Shown here: piece after piece, positions 24,469 to 34,966 of the stretch | How positions within the stretch are numbered: the first letter of the stretch is position 1 | Layout: every line of letters starts with the position of its first letter | NCBI RefSeq assembly: GCF_008329605.1 | Contig: NZ_NPKO01000003.1 | Span: 496,001-560,000, forward strand | Reading direction: 5' to 3' | DNA: 64,000 nt | Source: Mycolicibacterium sp. P9-64 | GTDB lineage: Bacteria; Actinomycetota; Actinomycetes; Mycobacteriales; Mycobacteriaceae | Notes under the pieces: generated by a model | Database searches by the model: none | The model's input: the letters and a program-made list of their open reading frames with translations, nothing else | Told to the model about the DNA's origin: nothing | Program-made: the position numbers and the translations under genes

Positions 24469-26761
24469 CCGTGCCCATGCCCGTCAACACCAGGTCGAGC
24501 AGTTCCTCGGCGCCGACCGGCCGGCTGTAGTAAAAGCCCTGGGCCATCTCGCAGCCGTAACCGCGCAGCGCCCACGCCGTCTCCACATCCTCGATGCCCT
24601 CGGCGACGGTGGTCACGCCCAGCACGTGCGCCAGGTCCACGACGGTCCGAACGACCGCCGCCGCCCGTGGGTCGTCGAGGATGGGTGCGATGAAGTTCCG
24701 GTCGAGCTTCACCTCGTCGATGGGCAACTCGCGCAGATAGCTCAACGCCGAGTATCCGCTGCCGAAGTCGTCGATGGCGATCCGTATCCCCTGCTCGCGC
24801 AGACGGTGCAACACCATGCGGGCCCGGTCGACGTTCTGCAGCAGAAGGTCTTCGGTGATTTCGATCGTGAGCGCGGCCGAGGTCAGGTTGCGATCGGCGA
24901 GCGCCCGCATGATCTGGTCGGGAAGGTTCAGATCCCCCACCGACGGGGCGAACAGGTTGACCGCGACGGGCACCTCCACGCCCGCCCGACGCCATTCGGC
25001 GGCGTCGTCGAGTGCACGGGCCAGCACGAGCTCGGTCACCGAGCGCATCAGCCCGTGTTGGCGTACCAACGGCAAGAACGTGTCCGGGCCGAGCAGACCG
25101 CGTTCCGGATGAGGCCACCGAACCAACGCCTCTGCGCCGACGATCTGCTCGTCGCGCAGGTCGTAGATGGGTTGATAGACCACGGTCAATCCGACGTGGT
25201 CGATCGCGTGGCGCAGCTGACCCAGCAGCCGCACCGCACCCGCCCCGCTGCGGCCGTTGCCGTTGACCTCCCTGGAGTCGACCAGGTGCATCTCCGCGGT
25301 GAAGGTGTGCAGACCGCCCGCCCGCGACCGCTTCGCCGAATACATCGCCACGTCAGCCTGTTTCAGCAGGTCTTCGGCCGACGTGTCCACACCCTCAGCC
25401 GTCAGGACGGCGAGTCCGACGCTGGGCCGCAGCAGCAGGTCGTGCCCGTCGACGATGAACGGTTCATCGAATGCCTGGATCACCCGGTCGGCGACGAAAC
25501 CCGAGTTGTCGTGCATGCCCTCGATCAGGATGGCGAACTCGTCACCGCCCAGCCGGGCGACCGTATCTCCCGGTCGGACGCAACCGAGAAGCCGCTGCGC
25601 GGCCAGCGCCAGCAGCGTGTCACCGGCGGCGTGCCCGAGGTTGTCGTTGACGAGCTTGAAGTGGTCGAGATCCAACGACAGCACCGCCACCGACTGCCGC
25701 TCGCGTCGGTGCAGCTGCACCGCATGCGCCAGGCGGTCGTGGAAGAGCGCCCGGTTCGCCAAGCCGGTGAGCGGGTCGCGCAATGCCTGCTCGGCCACCG
25801 TCTCCAGCAGCCGCCGGTTGTCGCGGACAACGACGAACTGCCGCGCCATCACAGCGCTCATCAACACGAACGACGACACCAACACCGGACCCAGACTGGG
25901 CGTGGACAGATACCTCGGAGTGCACACGGCGGCGGCCAGCGCCAGGGGCAGGTAGGGCAGCCACGTCGATGCCCGGGAGGGCAGCTGCGGCTTCTGCTCT
26001 TCGGTGGGAACCATTCGCCGGCTGGCCAGCGCGGCCGCGCTCAGCAGCAGCAGTGCCGCAATCCAGCCCACGTCGATGAGGCTGCCGCTGGCGTAGGCGT
26101 TGCCGGCGCTGAGATATACGAAGGCACTGTCGGACAAGGCGATCAGCACGCACCCCGCGGCGAGCAACGACAGCGTCATGCACTGACGGGTACGCGCCCG
26201 CGCCAGCACCAACACCGCCACGGTCAGAACCACGATGTCGGTCACGGGATACGCCAGCGACACCATCAATGCGAAGCGGCTCTCACCGCCGTCCTCGTAG
26301 GTACTCTGCAGCAGCATCACCCAGGACACCTCGAACAGCGCACCGGCGACGATCACGCCGTCCAGCACCAAGCGGGTCCGCGACTGGCCCGCGAAGCCGA
26401 CCGGAAACAACAGCAATGCCAGGCACGCGCCTACTGGGAACACCAGGTACGCGACGTCGGCCACCGATGGGAAGGGAGACTCCTTCATCCCGAGGATCAG
26501 CTGGTAGTACGCCCAGATCGCCTCGCCGACCGCCCATCCGATCAGTCCCACCGTCAGGCAGATCCAGGCCCGTCGCTGCCTGCCGTGCGCCGACCGGGCG
26601 GCCAACCCCGTGCAGACCGTCGCGAACACCGCAAAGCCCACCGAGCCGAGATCGTCGACGACGCGAACCGTGGAGTAACCGCCCCAGCCACCGATCAGCC
26701 ACGCGGCGAACAGGACCCCCGCCGCAATCGCCGTTCCCGCACCCCACCCGATTCGCCACAC
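24428..26761 (-). CDS. membrane GGDEF-EAL c-di-GMP enzyme
   Basis: A 777-residue protein. Residues 1-320 hold about nine membrane helices forming a sensory region. A GGDEF domain follows with the active motif RLGGDEFAIL, and then an EAL domain with AEALVRW, ENDLL-equivalent EITEDLL, DDFGSGYSAL and KLDRNFI. Both catalytic motifs look intact, so it may both make and degrade cyclic di-GMP. M. tuberculosis has the Rv2675c methyltransferase at this position instead. The GTG at 26761 is the start. The 3' end overlaps msrB on the opposite strand. Confidence 0.92.
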   Translation of the reverse strand: MWRIGWGAGTAIAAGVLFAAWLIGGWGGYSTVRVVDDLGSVGFAVFATVCTGLAARSAHGRQRRAWICLTVGLIGWAVGEAIWAYYQLILGMKESPFPSVADVAYLVFPVGACLALLLFPVGFAGQSRTRLVLDGVIVAGALFEVSWVMLLQSTYEDGGESRFALMVSLAYPVTDIVVLTVAVLVLARARTRQCMTLSLLAAGCVLIALSDSAFVYLSAGNAYASGSLIDVGWIAALLLLSAAALASRRMVPTEEQKPQLPSRASTWLPYLPLALAAAVCTPRYLSTPSLGPVLVSSFVLMSAVMARQFVVVRDNRRLLETVAEQALRDPLTGLANRALFHDRLAHAVQLHRRERQSVAVLSLDLDHFKLVNDNLGHAAGDTLLALAAQRLLGCVRPGDTVARLGGDEFAILIEGMHDNSGFVADRVIQAFDEPFIVDGHDLLLRPSVGLAVLTAEGVDTSAEDLLKQADVAMYSAKRSRAGGLHTFTAEMHLVDSREVNGNGRSGAGAVRLLGQLRHAIDHVGLTVVYQPIYDLRDEQIVGAEALVRWPHPERGLLGPDTFLPLVRQHGLMRSVTELVLARALDDAAEWRRAGVEVPVAVNLFAPSVGDLNLPDQIMRALADRNLTSAALTIEITEDLLLQNVDRARMVLHRLREQGIRIAIDDFGSGYSALSYLRELPIDEVKLDRNFIAPILDDPRAAAVVRTVVDLAHVLGVTTVAEGIEDVETAWALRGYGCEMAQGFYYSRPVGAEELLDLVLTGMGTATSWPAPAAAISS

Positions 26762-26824
26762 CAGGACAAGGCTAGCAACATTTGACGCACGCGACAGTTA
26801 AGTCTGGCAACGGTTGGGCCCGCG

Positions 26825-27517
26825 TCAGGGCAGGCGCGCGACCAGTTCCTCGACGCCCACGCGCGGACCGGTGAAGAACGGCGTCTCCTCGCGGACGTGG
26901 CGGCGGGCATCGGTGTAGCGCAACTTCCACATCAGCTCGACGATGCGGCCCAGGTCCGGGCCCTCGAACGCGAGGATCCACTCGTAGTCGCCCAGCGCGA
27001 ACGCGGGCACGGTGTTGGCCCGCACGTCCGGATATTCGCGGCCCGCCATGCCGTGCTCGACGAGCATCTTGCGACGCTCGTCGTCGGGCAGCAGGTACCA
27101 GTCCAGGGATCGGACGAACGGGTACACGCACAGGTAGTCGCCGGGATCCTCACCGGCAATGAACGCCGGCACGTGGCTCTTGTTGAACTCCGCAGGGCGG
27201 TGCAGGGCGACGACGCTCCAGACGGGGTCGCTGGCCAGGCCGAGCGCCGTGCGACGGAACCCGCGATAGGTGGCCTGTAGGTCCTCGACCCGCTCGGCGT
27301 GCGTCCAGATCATGAAGTCGGCGTCCGCACGGAAGCCCGCCACGTCGTAGAGGCCGCGGACGGTCACCCCGCCCTCCTCCTGCTGCTTGAGGAAGGTCGC
27401 GGTCTCGTCGACGATCGCCGCACGCTCCTCCCCGAGCGCTTCGGGCTGCACCGCGAAGACCGAGATCATCATGTAGCGCTGCATGGAGTTGAGGGCGTCG
27501 TAGTCGAGCTTGGCCAT
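26825..27517 (-). CDS. hemQ: coproheme decarboxylase HemQ (Rv2676c-like)
   Basis: A 230-residue chlorite-dismutase-fold enzyme that converts Fe-coproporphyrin III to heme b, the last step of the coproporphyrin-dependent pathway. The catalytic Tyr is in [13 protein letters not shown]. The proximal heme His is in [14 protein letters not shown]. The last gene of hemE-hemY-hemQ, 4 nt after hemY. Confidence 0.95.
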   Translation of the reverse strand: MAKLDYDALNSMQRYMMISVFAVQPEALGEERAAIVDETATFLKQQEEGGVTVRGLYDVAGFRADADFMIWTHAERVEDLQATYRGFRRTALGLASDPVWSVVALHRPAEFNKSHVPAFIAGEDPGDYLCVYPFVRSLDWYLLPDDERRKMLVEHGMAGREYPDVRANTVPAFALGDYEWILAFEGPDLGRIVELMWKLRYTDARRHVREETPFFTGPRVGVEELVARLP

Positions 27518-27521
27518 ATTC

Positions 27522-28901
27522 CTATCGTGCCACGCACGCTGCGGTCAGTGCCGCGGCCGCCTTCGTTGCCGACCCGACACAGGCAGGCACCCCGATGCCG
27601 TCGAGATAGCCACCGGCGACCGCAATCGTCGGCGGCAGACCTGCCCGCAGCTCGGCGACCAACGCGGCGTGCCCTGGCCCGTACTGCGGCATCGCGTCGA
27701 TCCAGCGATGCACGTGGCAGTCCACCGGTTCCTGGGTGATCCCGAAGACGCCCGCGAGGTCGGCCGCCGCAAACGCCAACAACTCCTCGTCGCTGGCGTT
27801 GCGTGCCAGGTTGGATTCCGGGGAGTCGGCGAACCTGCCGAACGACAATCGCACCAACTCGACGTTTCCGCGCCGCCCCCACTTGCGCGACGTCAGCGTC
27901 ATTGCCTTGGCGTGCAACGCTTCTCCCCCGGCCACCAGCACGCCGGACTGCTCGGGCATCGGCGTCCCACCGGGCAGTGCCAGCACCACCAGCGCCGTCG
28001 AGGCCACCCCGATGCGGGTGGACGCTGTCGCGGTGCGCGGGGCGACATGCTCGATCAGCCTGCGCAGCCGCGGCGCGGGCACCGCGAGCACCACCCCGTC
28101 GGCGTCCCAGCGCACACCCTCGTCGTCGACGACAGCCCAGCCGCCGATCGCCCTGTCGATCCGCTGCACCGCACTCTGCGCCCAGTGGAATCCGGCCCGG
28201 TCGACGAGCTCGTCGATCAGCACCTGGTAGCCGCCGTCGACGGCACCGAAGACCGAATCGCCGGTGGGCGCGGGCAGCACCTCGCGCACGGCGTCGGTGA
28301 GTGACCGCGCGCCCCGGTCAAGGGCGGCGGCCAGCGGGGGCAACGCCGCGCGCAGGCCGATCGTCGCCGCCGACCCGGCGTACACCCCGGCCAGCAGCGG
28401 ATCGACCGACCGCGTCACCACCTGATCGCCGAAGCGGTCGCCGACCAGTTCGGCGACCGTCGGGTCGGCGCCAGTGCGCCAGGACAACGGCCTGCCGCGT
28501 TCGTCGTCGATCCGGCGCAGGGTGGCGTCGTCCACCAGCCCCGCGAGGGACGATGCCCGAGCCGGGACGCCCTGCAGCGTGCCCTGCGGCATCGGGTGCA
28601 GCCGACCACCGCTGTAGATCAGCGGGCGCACGCCGGTCGTGCCGATCCTTCTGTCGGCCAGACCGAGTTCGGCGAGCAGCGCGAGTACCTCGGGCCGCCT
28701 GGTGATGAAGGCCTCGGCGCCGACGTCGACGGGCTGGCCGCCGATGCGTTCGGTGCGCAGGACGCCGCCGAGGCGGTCCGCGGGGTCGAACAGCGTGATC
28801 GAGGCGTCGGGACCCGCGGCAACCCGTAGCCGGTAGGCCGCGACGAGGCCCGAAATGCCGCCGCCGACAACGCAATAACGTGGCGGATACGCCGGATTCA
28901 C
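27522..28901 (-). CDS. hemY: coproporphyrinogen/protoporphyrinogen oxidase HemY
   Basis: A 459-residue FAD enzyme. The dinucleotide-binding motif [15 protein letters not shown] is at the N-terminus and a second FAD motif [20 protein letters not shown] is at the C-terminus. In bacteria with HemQ it oxidises coproporphyrinogen III to coproporphyrin III. The frame is open far upstream, but the GTG at 28901, overlapping the hemE stop as GTGA, gives the family start. It is translationally coupled to hemE. Confidence 0.94.
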   Translation of the reverse strand: MNPAYPPRYCVVGGGISGLVAAYRLRVAAGPDASITLFDPADRLGGVLRTERIGGQPVDVGAEAFITRRPEVLALLAELGLADRRIGTTGVRPLIYSGGRLHPMPQGTLQGVPARASSLAGLVDDATLRRIDDERGRPLSWRTGADPTVAELVGDRFGDQVVTRSVDPLLAGVYAGSAATIGLRAALPPLAAALDRGARSLTDAVREVLPAPTGDSVFGAVDGGYQVLIDELVDRAGFHWAQSAVQRIDRAIGGWAVVDDEGVRWDADGVVLAVPAPRLRRLIEHVAPRTATASTRIGVASTALVVLALPGGTPMPEQSGVLVAGGEALHAKAMTLTSRKWGRRGNVELVRLSFGRFADSPESNLARNASDEELLAFAAADLAGVFGITQEPVDCHVHRWIDAMPQYGPGHAALVAELRAGLPPTIAVAGGYLDGIGVPACVGSATKAAAALTAACVAR

Positions 28902-29947
28902 AACGTGTGCACCAAGGCGACGGCATCCGTCACGATGCCGGGGTCGGTGGGCGGCAGCACCCCGTGGCCGAGGTTGAAGACGTGACCGGTGGCTCCCGCA
29001 TCGATGGCACGGCGGCCATCCTCGACGACGGCGCGCACCGCGCGCTCCACCACCGGCCAGCCGGCCAGCAGCACCACCGGATCGAGGTTGCCCTGCAGCG
29101 CCGTGCCCGGCCGAACGCGGGCGGCAGCGTCGGTGAGCGACGTGCGCCAATCCACCCCGACGACACTCGCGCCGGCCTCGGACATTGCGCCCAACAGCTC
29201 TGCGGTACCCACCCCGAAGTGCGTCATCGGCACGCCGTCACCGGCCAGGGCGTCGAAGACCCGCGAGCTGTGCGGCAGCACGTATTCGCGATAGTCGGCG
29301 AGCGACAGCGTGCCCGCCCAGGAGTCGAACAGCTGGATGGCGTCGACGCCGGCGTCGAGCTGCGTCCGCAGGAAGCCGATGGTGACGTCGGTCAGCGCGG
29401 TCATCAGGGCGTGCCAGGTGCTCGGTTCGCCGAACATCATCGCTTTGGTGCGTTCGTGGTTGCGGCTCGGACCGCCTTCTACCAGGTAGGACGCCAGCGT
29501 GAACGGCGCGCCGGCGAAGCCGATCAGCGGCACCTCGTCGAGTGCGGCCACCAGCAGCTCGATCGCTTGCGCGACGGGCGCGACCGCTTCCCGCTCGAGA
29601 GGCTTGATCGCCGCGACGTCCGCGGTGGTGCGGATCGGCTGGGCGATCACCGGTCCGACGTCGGGCACGATGTCGAGGTCGATTCCCGATGCCCGCAACG
29701 GCACCACGATGTCGGAGAACAGGATGGCGGCGTCAACGCGGTGCCGGCGTACCGGCTGCAGCGTGATCTCGGTGATCAGCTCGGCGTCGAAGCATGCCTG
29801 CATCATGGTGTTCTTCGCCCGCAGAGCCCGATATTCGGGTAGTGATCGGCCGGCCTGGCGCATGAACCAGACCGGCACGCGGTGCGGTTTGCGGCCGCTC
29901 GCGGCAGCCAAATAAGGGGACTCAGGCAGGTCACGGCGTTTGCTCAT
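28898..29947 (-). CDS. hemE: uroporphyrinogen decarboxylase HemE
   Basis: A 349-residue enzyme that decarboxylates uroporphyrinogen III to coproporphyrinogen III. Signatures are [28 protein letters not shown] with the catalytic Asp, [17 protein letters not shown] and FNLGHGVLP. The ATG at 29947 ([14 protein letters not shown]) matches the M. tuberculosis protein; upstream in-frame ATGs are less likely. First gene of the heme operon, divergent from the DUF3000 gene. The echA15 gene (Rv2679) found between them in M. tuberculosis is absent. Confidence 0.96.
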   Translation of the reverse strand: MSKRRDLPESPYLAAASGRKPHRVPVWFMRQAGRSLPEYRALRAKNTMMQACFDAELITEITLQPVRRHRVDAAILFSDIVVPLRASGIDLDIVPDVGPVIAQPIRTTADVAAIKPLEREAVAPVAQAIELLVAALDEVPLIGFAGAPFTLASYLVEGGPSRNHERTKAMMFGEPSTWHALMTALTDVTIGFLRTQLDAGVDAIQLFDSWAGTLSLADYREYVLPHSSRVFDALAGDGVPMTHFGVGTAELLGAMSEAGASVVGVDWRTSLTDAAARVRPGTALQGNLDPVVLLAGWPVVERAVRAVVEDGRRAIDAGATGHVFNLGHGVLPPTDPGIVTDAVALVHTL

Positions 29948-30025
29948 CGGAGACCATGCTGCCATGTGATAACACTTCGGCGCGCCTGCGCCGCGACCAG
30001 CCACGATCGGCTAGCGTCAAACGCC

Positions 30026-30607
30026 GTGACCTCCGCCGAACCGGCTCAGTTCCGCGAAGCGGTGGCGGCGATGAACGCCACCACCGTGCGGCCTGAGATC
30101 GAGCTCGGACCGATTCGCCCACCCCAGCGGTTGGCGCCATTCAGCTATGCCCTCGGCGCCGAAGTGCGTCATCCCGAGACGGCGATCGTGCCCGAGCGAT
30201 CCGAGGGCGACGCGTTCGGCAGGCTGATCCTGCTGCACGACCCCGAGGGGGCCGAGGCGTGGGACGGCACCATGCGGCTGGTCGCCTACATCCAGGCCGA
30301 CCTGGACTCCAGCGAGGCCGTCGACCCCCTGCTGCCCGAAGTGGCATGGAGCTGGCTCGTCGACGCCCTAGCTCAACACGACCAACTCGTCACCGCGCTC
30401 GGCGGCACCGTCACCGCCACCACCTCGGTGCGCTACGGCGACATCTCCGGCCCACCGCGCGCGCACCAACTCGAGCTGCGTGCCTCGTGGACCGCGACCA
30501 CCCTGGAGCTCGGCCCGCACGTGCAGGCATTCTGCGAGGTGCTCGAGCACGCCGCCGGCCTGCCCCCGACCGGAGTCACCGATCTCGGCTCCCGCACGCG
30601 CGCTTGA
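30026..30607 (+). CDS. DUF3000 protein (Rv2680-like)
   Basis: A 193-residue cytosolic protein of the actinobacterial DUF3000 family. Typical segments are RPEIELGPIRPPQRLAP, DAFGRLILLHDPEGAEAWDG and VAYIQADLDSSEAVDPLL. Its function is unknown. The GTG at 30026 is chosen. The next gene, RNase D, starts 1 nt after the stop, as in the Rv2680-Rv2681 pair, so the two are probably linked in expression. Confidence 0.9.
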   Translation: MTSAEPAQFREAVAAMNATTVRPEIELGPIRPPQRLAPFSYALGAEVRHPETAIVPERSEGDAFGRLILLHDPEGAEAWDGTMRLVAYIQADLDSSEAVDPLLPEVAWSWLVDALAQHDQLVTALGGTVTATTSVRYGDISGPPRAHQLELRASWTATTLELGPHVQAFCEVLEHAAGLPPTGVTDLGSRTRA

Positions 30608-30608
30608 G

Positions 30609-31925
30609 ATGACGGACGCCCCTTCAGCCGAAGACCTCGAACCCGAAGACGAAGTCGAACCCGAGGCCACCCCACTACTGGCACCGGCCGACGGCGTGCC
30701 AAAGCTTGCCATCTATCCAAGCGACATCGCCGACGCCGCAGAGCTTCTCGCGTCGGGTACCGGCCCGTTCGCCATCGACGCGGAGCGCGCGTCGGGCTTC
30801 CGCTACTCCAACCGCGCGTATCTGGTCCAGATCCGTCGCGCGGGCGCGGGCTCGGTGCTGATCGATCCGGTCAACCACGGTGGTGACCCGGTGAAGACCA
30901 TGGCGCCCGTTGCCGCCGTGACGGCGCAGGACGAATGGATTCTGCACGCCGCCGACCAGGACCTGCCGTGCCTTGCCGAACTCGGCATGATTCCGCCTCG
31001 GCTGTACGACACCGAGCTCGCGGGTCGGCTGGCAGGCTTCGACCGGGTGAACCTCGCCGCGATGGTGCAGCGCCTGTTGGGGTTACAGCTGATGAAGGGG
31101 CACGGAGCGGCCGACTGGTCGAAGCGCCCGCTGCCCGCAGATTGGCTCAACTACGCCGCGCTCGACGTCGAGGTGCTGATCGAGCTGCGCGCTGCGGTCG
31201 CGGCGGTACTCGCCGAGCAGCACAAGACCGAATGGGCCGAGCAGGAGTTCGAGCACCTACGGACCTACGTCGCCCCGGCCACCCGGCGCGACCGTTGGCG
31301 GCGTACGTCGGGCATCCACAAGATTCGAAACCCCAGGACGCTGGCCGCCGTGCGGGAGATGTGGACGACACGCGACGGCATCGCGCAGCGGCGCGACATC
31401 GCGCCGGGCCGCATCCTGCCCGACGCCGCGATCATCAATGCCGCGACAACCGACCCGGACACGGTGGAGAAGTTGACCGCACTGCCGGTGTTCAGCGGCA
31501 CCCGTCAGCGCCGCAGCGCGCAGGTGTGGCTCGATGCGCTGGCCCGTGCCCGCACCATGGAGGTGCTGCCTACGGCGTCCGAGCCGCAGACCGGGCCGCC
31601 GCCGGCGTCGCGCTGGTCGCGGCGCAAACCGGAGGCGGCCGAACGGCTCGAAGCGGCTCGGGCGGGTTTGGCCGAACTGTCACAACGGTTTTCGGTGCCA
31701 ACCGAGAATCTGTTGACCCCCGACACGGTCCGCAGGCTGTGCTGGGACTGGCAAGCGCCCGACGACTCCGATCACGTCGAGGCGGTGGTTGACGCGTTCC
31801 TCGCCGAGGCGGGCGCGCGGGCGTGGCAGCGGGAGCTGACGGTGCCGGTGCTGACCGCGGCGCTGACGGCTCCTCCCACGCCTACGCCTACCCCGATGCC
31901 TGAGGAGTCTGCCCCGGAGGCCTAG
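30609..31925 (+). CDS. rnd: ribonuclease D-type 3'-5' exonuclease (Rv2681-like)
   Basis: A 438-residue DEDD exonuclease. The motifs are GPFAIDAERASGFRYSNRAYLVQI (first Asp/Glu pair), LHAADQDLPCL and LNYAALDVEVLIEL (final Asp with Tyr, DEDDy type). A HRDC-type helical domain follows (residues about 215-300). The N-terminus is acidic and the C-terminus Pro/Thr-rich. It trims tRNA and other RNA 3' ends. Followed by a nested palindrome. Confidence 0.93.
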   Translation: MTDAPSAEDLEPEDEVEPEATPLLAPADGVPKLAIYPSDIADAAELLASGTGPFAIDAERASGFRYSNRAYLVQIRRAGAGSVLIDPVNHGGDPVKTMAPVAAVTAQDEWILHAADQDLPCLAELGMIPPRLYDTELAGRLAGFDRVNLAAMVQRLLGLQLMKGHGAADWSKRPLPADWLNYAALDVEVLIELRAAVAAVLAEQHKTEWAEQEFEHLRTYVAPATRRDRWRRTSGIHKIRNPRTLAAVREMWTTRDGIAQRRDIAPGRILPDAAIINAATTDPDTVEKLTALPVFSGTRQRRSAQVWLDALARARTMEVLPTASEPQTGPPPASRWSRRKPEAAERLEAARAGLAELSQRFSVPTENLLTPDTVRRLCWDWQAPDDSDHVEAVVDAFLAEAGARAWQRELTVPVLTAALTAPPTPTPTPMPEESAPEA

Positions 31926-31978
31926 CCCGTTCGGGATCAGTGAGGCGCGGGGAATGCCGCCGCGGATGTGCGGTCGTT

Positions 31979-32034
31979 GAAATCTGCGCCAAGGCTGTCG
32001 TCCCCCAGGAAATCACAGCCCTCCCGCAGATTTC
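31979..32034. terminator. nested palindrome between convergent genes
   Basis: Outer arms GAAATCTGCG/CGCAGATTTC (10 bp, perfect) enclose inner arms GGCTGT/ACAGCC. The structure lies 53 nt after the RNase D stop and 12 nt from the stop of the minus-strand hydrolase, so it can terminate both. Two-level, well-matched arms also allow a repeat element (REP-like) reading. Confidence 0.6.
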
Positions 32035-32045
32035 GCGTGAAGACG

Positions 32046-32972
32046 CTAGACCCGCTCCGACTGTTCGATGACGCGGTCGACGTGGGTCAGGAAGTGCTTC
32101 AACACCGCGTCGGGCGCCTCGATCTGCGGCCAGTGGGCGATGTCGTCGGCGAGCATCACGACGTCCGGGTTGGGGATGACCTCCAGATAGCGGTCGGCCA
32201 TGTGCTTTCCCGAGTTCGGGTCGATGGGGCCGTCGATCAGCCGCATCGGCACCAGGGTCTCGCGCATGGCCCGCACCCACCGATTGCGGTGTGCGTAGCG
32301 GTCGGTGACGAACCTGCCGACCTTGTGGGTCACCCGCGCGCCGTCGTTGTAGTCCAAGATCTGGTGGAACTGCTCGATCATCCGCGGCGACGGCTTGGTG
32401 TTGGGCCCAAACATTTGATCGAGCGTGCGGTCCATGATGCGCCGCGCCACCGGGCTGCCCTGGAATCGACTGGTGATGTCGCCCAACGGCGTTCGTGACA
32501 GCACCTTCTGCAGCAGTCGGGGCGTGTAGGTCTCGTTGAACATGCCGCCGTTGAGCCAGGTGATCGACTCGATGATCGGTGCACCGTAGGCGTGGTCGCC
32601 CGCCTCGTAGCGCGCAAGCAGCTCTTGGCCGACGGAGTCGCCGAGATCATGGGCGAGCACGTGACAGGAGTCGACCTTGAGATACGCGAGCAGCGCCTCG
32701 TGCATGTCGGCGTGGTCGTGCACCGAATACTCGTACGGGACGGGTTTGTCGGAGAAGCCCATGCCGATCATGTCAGGGGCGATGACGGTGAACCGCTCGA
32801 CGAGCGTCGGCCAGATCAGCGCCCAGTCGAACGAGTTGAACGGGTATCCGTGAATCAGCAGCAGGACGGGGGCTTGCCCGAGCGGTTTGCCGTCGACGCG
32901 GTAGAAGATGTCGAAGCCCAGGTAGTCGAAGTACTGGCCTGCGGCCTTCCAACGTTCCAGTTCGGCGTCCAT
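32046..32972 (-). CDS. epoxide hydrolase-like alpha/beta hydrolase
   Basis: A 308-residue alpha/beta hydrolase. The oxyanion region is LLLIHGYPFNSFDW. The nucleophile elbow AHDLGDSVG carries Asp, as in epoxide hydrolases and haloalkane dehalogenases. The catalytic His is in LADDIAHWPQIE. The substrate is unknown; it could detoxify lipid epoxides. The open frame begins upstream inside dxs, but the ATG at 32972 (MDAELERW) leaves a 46-nt gap after dxs. It is probably co-transcribed with dxs. Confidence 0.85.
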   Translation of the reverse strand: MDAELERWKAAGQYFDYLGFDIFYRVDGKPLGQAPVLLLIHGYPFNSFDWALIWPTLVERFTVIAPDMIGMGFSDKPVPYEYSVHDHADMHEALLAYLKVDSCHVLAHDLGDSVGQELLARYEAGDHAYGAPIIESITWLNGGMFNETYTPRLLQKVLSRTPLGDITSRFQGSPVARRIMDRTLDQMFGPNTKPSPRMIEQFHQILDYNDGARVTHKVGRFVTDRYAHRNRWVRAMRETLVPMRLIDGPIDPNSGKHMADRYLEVIPNPDVVMLADDIAHWPQIEAPDAVLKHFLTHVDRVIEQSERV

Positions 32973-33018
32973 GAAGTGCAGCCTAGGCGTCGGCCGCAAC
33001 TCGGCGAGCGGCGCAGGT

Positions 33019-34929
33019 CTAGTCGAGCCGGTTGGCGACGGCTTCGGTGTCCGAATGGCCCAGTGCGGCAACCCAGCCGGTGATCTGACGGGCGATGTGC
33101 TGGTCGGTCAGGCCGATCTCGGCGAGGATCTCCCCGCGTGACGCGTGATCGAGGAACTGCTGGGGCACGGCCACGTCGCGGCAGGGCACGTCGATATCGG
33201 CGCGCCGCAACGCCCCCGACACCGCCGAGCCAACACCCCCGTGCACACCATTGTCCTCGACGGTGACGACCAGCTTATGTGCCGTCGCGAGCTCGCCGAT
33301 GACGCCGGGTACCGGCAGCACCCAGCGCGGGTCGACCACCGTCACGCCGATGCCCTGCTTCTGCAGCCGCTCTGCCGTCGACAACGCCATCCCCGCGAAC
33401 GGTCCGACCGCCACCAACAACACGTCGGCCGACAATCCGGTGGCGGGTACGGCGAGCACGTCGACACCGTCGCGGCGTTCGATCGCCGGAATGTCTTCAC
33501 CCACATCGCCCTTCGGGAACCTGACCGCCGTCGGGCCGGTGCTCACAGCGAGCGCCTCGCCGAGCTCCTCGCGCAACCGAGCCGCATCACGCGGAGCAGC
33601 CACGCGCATGCCGGGCACGACGCCGAGGATCGACAGATCCCAGATTCCGTTGTGGCTGGCACCGTCGGGCCCGGTCACCCCGGCCCGGTCCAAGACCATC
33701 GTGACGGGCAGCTGGTGCAGCGCGACATCCATCATGATCTGGTCGAACGCACGGTTGAGGAACGTCGAGTAAATAGCCACCACGGGGTGCATGCCACCCA
33801 TGGCCAGCCCGGCGGCCGAGGTCATGGCGTGCTGCTCGGCGATGCCGACGTCGAAGAAGCGGTCCGGGTAGCGCTGGCGGAACGCACTGAGCCCGGTCGG
33901 GCCCGGCATCGCGGCGGTGATCGCGACGACGTCGCGGCGCTTGGCCGCGACCTTGATCAGCTCATCGGAGAACACCGACGTCCAACCCGGCGCCGCCACC
34001 GACGTCGAGAGTCCGGTGCGCGGGTCGATGATGCCGGTGGAGTGCATCTGGTCGGCCTCGTCGGCCTCGGCGGGTCCGTAACCCATGCCCTTGCGAGTGG
34101 CGACGTGCACGATGACCGGCGCGTTGAAGCCGCGAGCATTGCGCAACGCGGCCTCGACGGCATGTTCGTCGTGACCGTCGATGGGGCCGACGTACTTCAG
34201 TCCAAGATCGGTGAACATCACCTGCGGTGACAGCGCATCCTTGATGCCCGCCTTGACGCTGTGCATGCACTGGTAGCAGAGCTCGCCGATCAGCGGCACG
34301 CCGCGCACGGTGTCGCGGCCCTTCTCCAGCAGCTTCTCGTAGCCCGGCTGCAACCGCAGGCCCGCGAGGTGATCGGCGAACCCGCCGATCGTCGGGGCGT
34401 AGCTGCGGCCGTTGTCGTTGACGACGATGACCACCGGCCGGCCGGAGGCGGCGATGTTGTTGAGGGCTTCCCAGCACATGCCGCCGGTCAGCGCGCCGTC
34501 ACCGACGACGGCGACCACGTGCCGGTTGCGGTGCCCGCTGAGCTCGAAGGCCTTCGACAGGCCGTCTGCGTAGGACAGCGCGGAGCTGGCGTGGCTGGAC
34601 TCCACCCAGTCGTGCTCGCTCTCGGCGCGCGACGGGTACCCGGACAGGCCGCCCTTCTTGCGCAGGTTGTCGAACTCCTGGCAACGCCCCGTCAGCATCT
34701 TGTGCACGTAGGACTGATGGCCCGTATCGAACACGATCGGGTCATACGGCGAGTCGAACACCCGATGCAGCGCAAGCGTCAACTCGACGACACCGAGATT
34801 GGGGCCTAGGTGCCCGCCTGTTGCAGCGACCTTGTGAATCAGGAATTCGCGGATCTCCACAGCCAGCTCACTCAGCTGCGACTGCGAAAGGTGCTGTAGA
34901 TCAGCGGGGCCGCGGATCTGTTCGAGCAT
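33019..34929 (-). CDS. dxs: 1-deoxy-D-xylulose-5-phosphate synthase
   Basis: A 636-residue thiamine-diphosphate enzyme that condenses pyruvate with glyceraldehyde 3-phosphate in the first step of the MEP isoprenoid pathway. N-terminal ThDP motif [16 protein letters not shown], substrate region [19 protein letters not shown]-terminal transketolase domain with [15 protein letters not shown] and [15 protein letters not shown]. The position after RNase D on the opposite strand matches dxs1 (Rv2682c). Confidence 0.97.
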   Translation of the reverse strand: MLEQIRGPADLQHLSQSQLSELAVEIREFLIHKVAATGGHLGPNLGVVELTLALHRVFDSPYDPIVFDTGHQSYVHKMLTGRCQEFDNLRKKGGLSGYPSRAESEHDWVESSHASSALSYADGLSKAFELSGHRNRHVVAVVGDGALTGGMCWEALNNIAASGRPVVIVVNDNGRSYAPTIGGFADHLAGLRLQPGYEKLLEKGRDTVRGVPLIGELCYQCMHSVKAGIKDALSPQVMFTDLGLKYVGPIDGHDEHAVEAALRNARGFNAPVIVHVATRKGMGYGPAEADEADQMHSTGIIDPRTGLSTSVAAPGWTSVFSDELIKVAAKRRDVVAITAAMPGPTGLSAFRQRYPDRFFDVGIAEQHAMTSAAGLAMGGMHPVVAIYSTFLNRAFDQIMMDVALHQLPVTMVLDRAGVTGPDGASHNGIWDLSILGVVPGMRVAAPRDAARLREELGEALAVSTGPTAVRFPKGDVGEDIPAIERRDGVDVLAVPATGLSADVLLVAVGPFAGMALSTAERLQKQGIGVTVVDPRWVLPVPGVIGELATAHKLVVTVEDNGVHGGVGSAVSGALRRADIDVPCRDVAVPQQFLDHASRGEILAEIGLTDQHIARQITGWVAALGHSDTEAVANRLD

Positions 34930-34966
34930 CAGGCCAGTTTACCCACGCGTAGACATCTCAGTCCTG

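Noticed and set aside
24371-26785. An 804-codon plus-strand frame opposite the GGDEF-EAL gene
   Set aside because: The minus strand carries intact GGDEF and EAL motifs; the plus frame is a His/Gln/Arg-rich shadow.
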